From positions 11,130,471 through 11,194,470 of the forward strand of contig NC_049979.1 of NCBI RefSeq assembly GCF_000003815.2: DNA of 64,000 nt. The letters are read 5' to 3'. Of this stretch, positions 59,401 through 64,000 are shown in pieces; the first letter of the stretch is position 1; the number at the start of each line of letters is the position of its first letter. Origin of the DNA: Branchiostoma floridae (taxonomy: Eukaryota > Chordata > Leptocardii > Amphioxiformes > Branchiostomatidae). The notes below the pieces were generated by a model, which made no database searches, was not told where the DNA came from, and saw only the letters and a list, made by a program, of their open reading frames with translations. Position numbers and translations under genes: made by a program.

Positions 59401-61472
59401 ATTTCAGACTCAAGTTTAAGGTCAGGGCAATGGTGCAATAACTTCAATATAACCCTGAAAGCTGTTGCAAACCCCTTATTCACAAAATATGTTTTGAACT
59501 CTTTCTTGGTACATACTTTTTTGATTGTCCATCCCTGCTGTTACCTGCAATTAACGCTTGGGCAATAGTTTTCAATGAACTATTTAGTATTATTATTCTA
59601 TGAGGGCTAGAGGGAGGTTTTATTACTGAATCTGTACAGCATGATGAAGAAATTGTTGTGTATTATGGTGTAGATTTCTATATATTACTAAATCATTTGA
59701 AAACATTAAAATAGTCATCAGGAATTATGTTGACAAATCCCTGGTGTTGAACTTGTACAAATGAATGATTGGTGACTAATATGCTGTTCTCATTGATCTT
59801 CCAGGTCAGATGGCGGAGATAACTGTGTGGGACCGAGGAAGAATTATAGATCCTGCAACATACAGGTAGGTAGGAGGGACTGATCTCCAAGCAGATGTAA
59901 CGATCTGGTTAATTCTATGTCTTTTATTCCTCTCAAGGAGGTTGAAAAAAGGAATTTTTAACCTCCTTGTACCTCTTTAGTACCCCTTCATAGTTTTGTA
60001 GTTTTTTAACATCGGAAGAACTACAGTACTAGAGTAGAGGACATTGAACCTGGAAATCAGGTGTAAAAGTAATGAGTGGATATTGCATCTGCTTGGAGAT
60101 TGGGAATTGGAGCACATCTTCTTGTTGGTATGATAGATTAAGCCGACTGCTGCCTACCCCTGTGTCAGGGATCCCAGCAGCAGTATAATCAAATACTGGA
60201 TACTACTACTATGTTGTACCTGCTGAAAAAGAAATGCATGTGACTTTGTCCAGCAGGGGTTCATGAAACGTTTGAGTTTTGATTCAAGTGGTTCACAAGA
60301 TTCTCCACCTACAAATATGCCAGCAGTATTCATTCCAATTGCTCTTCTTGGTAATTACATGCACAAAAACTTTTCTCTGTCTTTGAAGTTGGGCAAATAT
60401 TTGGTCCATCCACCACCGCAGTTTGGCTTCATTAGTCTGTGCCATCAGATGGCATGCTCCACATGCAGCCACAGTCTGGTGGCTGTGCAAATGTTTTGGT
60501 CTCTCTGAAGAATCATATATGCTCAGGAACCTCTTCACTCACAAAGAGACCTCAAGCAATGCACAGACCAGTCAAATGTAGCTGTACAATGTAGGAGTGG
60601 CACTTTTTTCCACCATACTATGTTTCAGTGAATATTTCCCATGCCACATTCTTTATGAAGAACGTGCACAACAAGTGAGATTACGTGAAGTGATTAAACA
60701 ACTTAAAATCAGTCTAGCGGGGTTGGAAGTTGGTGTTTGCTAAACAAATGTCTGTTTCCACTAAAGAGAGCCCACACAAATAGCAGCACAAATTATCCCT
60801 CCAGGTCTGTGTAAATCTGTGTGCTGTTTGTTTGGACTTGTCTGCAAATGGGAAAAGCACACACACACAAGATGTCCAGGGCATGCTGATCCTCTGTAAC
60901 ATAAAAGGATAGGTTTCATATTTATTTGTCCAGCGTGAATAAAATCTGCATTCTTGGTGGTAGGTGAGAGGACTCCTGTTCGGTGTGCAAAGAGTACAGA
61001 CTTTGTTGTATATGACTCGACTTACATGGAACCAGTGTCCTCTGACTAGAGAACATGCCATTTGGAGCCACAGTGTGTTATTATGAACAGTTTGACTGTT
61101 CAAAGCAAAAGCTTATAGGTCGAGAAGTTGTCTGATACATAAAAAGCAATGTCATGAAAGTATGAGATTTCCAAGGAAGGGTATCATAACTAGACTTCAT
61201 TGTCCAATCTCAAAACAAAACTTGGCTTCTTCTTCCTTCTCCATACAGATTATTGATAAGTTTAAATAATTGAAATCCCAGACCAAGCTTATGTTGCAGG
61301 ACATTGAATGATTACAGTTGTGTTCACTATACCTGCATGTTAATGCCAGGCTTACTTTTTTTTCTGAAGGACTGTCCGGAAGGTTCTAAAGACTTCCGTG
61401 CGGAGCAGTGCTCCCAGTATGATGATGTGGCATTTGAAGGGCGCTTCTTCACTTGGATCCCGTACCTGGGAG
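56449..61472 (+). CDS. Papilin / ADAMTS-like extracellular matrix protein, N-terminal exons (partial)
   Basis: Three consecutive exons: 56449-56582, 59805-59865, 61370-61472, all GT/AG with matching phase. The first begins with a basic furin-like site (TRKKRQN) and then a thrombospondin type 1 repeat: [20 protein letters not shown] continuing FQERLC. The second reads [20 protein letters not shown]. The third begins the cysteine-rich ADAMTS-type module, [20 protein letters not shown], and ends WIPYLG. This order and spacing match papilin best ([14 protein letters not shown], DFRAEQC); THSD4/ADAMTSL6 is the alternative. These are secreted glycoproteins of basement membranes. The exon with the signal peptide lies upstream and was not found. 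The gene must continue downstream, since the third exon ends in phase 1 with a GTAAGT donor. Confidence 0.85.
56843..58722 (-). mobile_element. Young non-autonomous LTR retrotransposon (TRIM/LARD-like), 1.88 kb
   Basis: Two direct repeats, 56843-57095 and 58469-58722, begin TGTCACGG and end GTGACA and are identical except for one extra A (GGTAGTG versus GGTAAGTG). TGTA flanks both sides, a likely 4-bp target duplication. Orientation is minus: each LTR has AATAAA on that strand. TGGTAGTACGGCTGGGG begins 2-3 bases inside the 5' LTR as a candidate primer-binding site, and AAAAAAATGAGGGGTGAGG abuts the 3' LTR as the polypurine tract. The 1.37-kb interior is GC-rich with no gag, protease or polymerase motif. 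It sits in the first visible intron of the papilin-like gene. Confidence 0.9.
58723..59804. other. Papilin-like gene, intron 1, 3' part
   Basis: No exon or transposon end was recognised in this part; the open frames are short and unsupported. Confidence 0.45.
59882..60100. mobile_element. 219-base MITE with ATCTCCAAGCAGATGT ends
   Basis: GATCTCCAAGCAGATG at the left is mirrored by CATCTGCTTGGAGAT at the right. Same end word as the 110-base element in PCNX4 (29101-29210) but a different interior. It begins 17 bases after the papilin-like exon 59805-59865. Confidence 0.75.
60101..61369. other. Papilin-like gene, intron 2, remainder
   Basis: No exon or RNA gene recognised. Confidence 0.45.
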
Positions 61473-64000
61473 GTAAGTCCTTTGTATCCAATTGAATGTA
61501 GCATCCAGGTCAGTCTTTCACGCATGTTTAGGAGGCTTTTTATACCCCTTGTTAGTGGTCTGCCATTGCTCCCTCAAAAATGTGCAATTCATGCCTTCTA
61601 ACACTGTTATACAGTGAAAGATTCAAATTTTCCACAAGAAATCATATTTCTCAAAGCACTTAGCTGGACTCTACATCTGCTGAGAGATAAAGTCCTAAAT
61701 GTTTCGAAAGTAGGTCAGGATTTTTCTAGGCCACAGGCATGCCTTAGCCTTCAGCAGAAATCTGTCACTGTGTCTGTGATGGAGAAAGATCCTAATTTGA
61801 CTTAAACCAGTCCAACATTTCTGCATTAGGGATTGCCTGTAGCCCCCCTCTGTTCTGTTTGCCTGTCCCTTTGGGCAAAACGTGACCCAATTATGAGGCT
61901 CAAAATAAAAGTGGTTCTTAAACCAAAGGTTCTAAATAATAAACTCATGAAGACTTGTCAGAATAGCAGTAATGACCTCTGGTCTTCGTTAGTGGGTTTT
62001 TGATTGCTGCTGGTGCCGGTTAGAAGTAGAGAACCATACATGTGGGTCACAGGTATACTCACTAAAGTGTTCTTAAATTATTTTAACACTAACTGATTCT
62101 TACTTTATCCAGCCTATTACCTGACCTCTTACTGTGTTAATTTCCAAGCAGATGTTGTAAGACCAAAGACAACAACATTCATGTTACGGCCATCCAGGCA
62201 GATGTCAGAGGTGAAATTTTCTAGCTCCTATAGGTCCATGTAGGTCATTTGTAACAGGTCTAGATACAGACAGCAAAATAGAGCATGAGCAGGAAGATTA
62301 GAGAAGTATGCTACCTAAGACTAGTAAGAGGAATCCAGAAGCATCCTGTTAACCTGGAACTAGTTGAGGCACATTATCAAGCCCTAGCCTTAATTTTTGG
62401 TGGATTAACATATTGCTCAAAAACTTCAATGATTTTTATATCCAAAACCTGAAGTTTGTTTTCAAGTGCTGGCTAGGATATGAGAGGTTATATAGATTTT
62501 GTACAGTTTATAGACTTGACAAATTTGCAAGGTAAGTGCTTGAACAAAGACAGGCATAACTGATTGTGAGCTCAAGGAGGATTGAGTGTCTCCTAAGATG
62601 TTATGCTTCTGGTCTTAAGTAATCTGACAGGTGCTTGGCATCATGTCTCAAGGACTCCGGAACAGCCCAGGAAGCCCAAGAACAAAGGATGCCTTCCTGA
62701 CTACCATAATACAGTGTTTGAAATGAAAATGCCACTCATGCCATGATAGGATCAGCACATTGCGTCTCACCAGCCATCAGTGACCGTCTTCCGCCAGCTT
62801 TTACAACATTGCTAGTCCTCAGACAAACAGGGAGTTTGCAAGTGGCTTTGGATCTCATTAGGTGAAACAAAAGAAGAGTCCTTAAAATAACACCCTGTTT
62901 CCTGCAGCCGGTGAGAACTTTAAATACAACCTCAACGGAACAACAGATTTAGCTACCAGTGGGCTTTTAAGCCCTTAAACCAATATTGTACTAATCTTTT
63001 ATGATCTGTTTGCGTGAGGTTTTGGTGTTGTAAGCCAGGAATTACAATGATTGCAGACTACACCAGGACATGTTACAGTCTGCAAAGCCTCCGGAATCCT
63101 CTTATATGTTTGTCTAAGCCTCTGGTCTGAGTTGATGTTTTCCCTTGAAGTTTACGGAAACTGGAAAAGAGATGCTGCTTCCAACTTAACAGAAGCAAGG
63201 TGCATTATGTCAAGTCCATATATGGTTCAGGATCATTGATGTAACCATCAGGTCTGTTTCAATCTTTCATGAGAGGAAAACCTTTACAAGTAGTTTTTCT
63301 GTGTTTCAGACATAAACAGTAATCAGAAGAAAGGATATGTACCTTCATCTAAGGCTAGGGACCTGCCACCATGAACTGATAAAAGTGCCAGCATTGTTGA
63401 TCATGTGTACTACAGAATTCAGGGCTTTTTTAAAACCTCCTCATTCAGTCACAGCTATGTATAAAATATGATTGTATGACTGCTGATCTTGAATATGCTC
63501 CTAGTAGCAGATATTAAGGGTCTTTTGTGAATGTGAATGGATTGTTCTAATTGAATTTAAAGACTAATTTGAGCCCCAAATAACACAGTGTATCAGTGTG
63601 CTGACAGTGCAAATTTGTGGCTGACCATTGGGCAGCTGATGACAGTTTGGTCCCAACTGTTTGTGCTAGGCCACAGGATTGACTGATAGAAGAGGGAGAT
63701 GTTGACTCAAGCAGGCAGGCGTATTGTGAGAGAAATCAATCTCCTTACTTTCTAGGGTGGTCAGACTGATTGAAATGGTTTCTGCATATTGTAATTGTCA
63801 AAACTTGTTGTGCGGTACTTCTTGCAGAAATTCTATGTTATTGTAAAGACATGTTGAATACATTGGCTGAAAACTATAGGAGAGCACTTAAAAACCTGTT
63901 AATGATTTAAAACATTTTTGTACAATAGTTTTTGTGAGGTGTCTATACCTATAGACAGTATTTTATCAGGTTACCTCTTAGGTGACTTTGACAATGGCAT
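61473..64000. other. Downstream intron of the papilin-like gene, to window edge
   Basis: A segment after TTTCCTGCAG at 62909 reads GENFKYNLNGTTD, which faintly recalls the GENFYY block that follows the cysteine-rich start in papilins, but the intervening CELNC-type exon was not found and no donor follows. Single copies of the AAGCAGATGT end word lie at 62141-62155 and 62188-62200. The next certain exon must be beyond the window or missed. Confidence 0.4.

Noticed and set aside
62909-62990. Fourth papilin-like exon (GENFKYNLNGTTD)
   Set aside because: The preceding CELNC-type exon is missing, the frame hits a stop and no donor is present; the resemblance is too short.

Overview
The window is animal nuclear DNA: split genes with GT/AG introns, dense transposon debris, microsatellites and two assembly gaps. 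The genes and repeats point to a cephalochordate (amphioxus, Branchiostoma). That assignment is inference, because no species marker is visible. I could rebuild four complete spliced genes with consistent reading-frame phase at every junction. There are also one unspliced nested gene, one intact Helitron gene, and the 5' part of a further gene that runs off the right edge.

Layout. 2.3-9.1 kb (minus): an 11-exon excitatory amino acid transporter (SLC1 family, 514 aa) whose introns hold a mariner-type inverted-repeat element and a short fold-back repeat. 9.1-18.4 kb: no convincing gene; it holds a tRNA-derived SINE, a mariner fragment, diverged tandem repeats, a MITE and a gap. 18.4-31.8 kb (plus): a pecanex-like 4 gene (PCNX4, 1221 aa, nine coding exons) whose last codons seeded a 54-bp minisatellite. 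Inside its largest intron, on the opposite strand, sits a one-exon gene for a probably myristoylated coiled-coil protein. 35.2-38.3 kb (minus): DHRS7, a short-chain dehydrogenase (328 aa, seven exons). 40.0-42.2 kb (plus): a small five-exon gene for a membrane-anchored protein that is essentially only the C-terminal GKAP domain of the DLGAP family (201 aa). 44.6-55.6 kb: a transposon province around a 1955-codon uninterrupted Helitron Rep-helicase gene (minus) with different minisatellites on each side. 56.4 kb to the edge (plus): the N-terminal exons of a papilin/ADAMTS-like gene, with a very young non-autonomous LTR element in its first visible intron.

Genome context. PCNX4 and DHRS7 are convergent neighbours here, as I recall them on human chromosome 14q23. 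DLGAP5 and PAPLN also lie on human chromosome 14q, so the four host genes right of 18 kb may be a remnant of an ancestral chordate linkage block.

The most unusual items are three. The Helitron protein has an N-terminal cysteine-protease-like region with C26 and D156-x-H158, plus 23-residue STPR-type repeats, in front of the usual Rep and Pif1 helicase modules. The membrane-anchored mini-DLGAP protein keeps a C-terminal PDZ-type ligand. Related repeat ends with a base-pair-covarying hairpin occur at 6.1/6.7 kb and at 44.6/55.5 kb.
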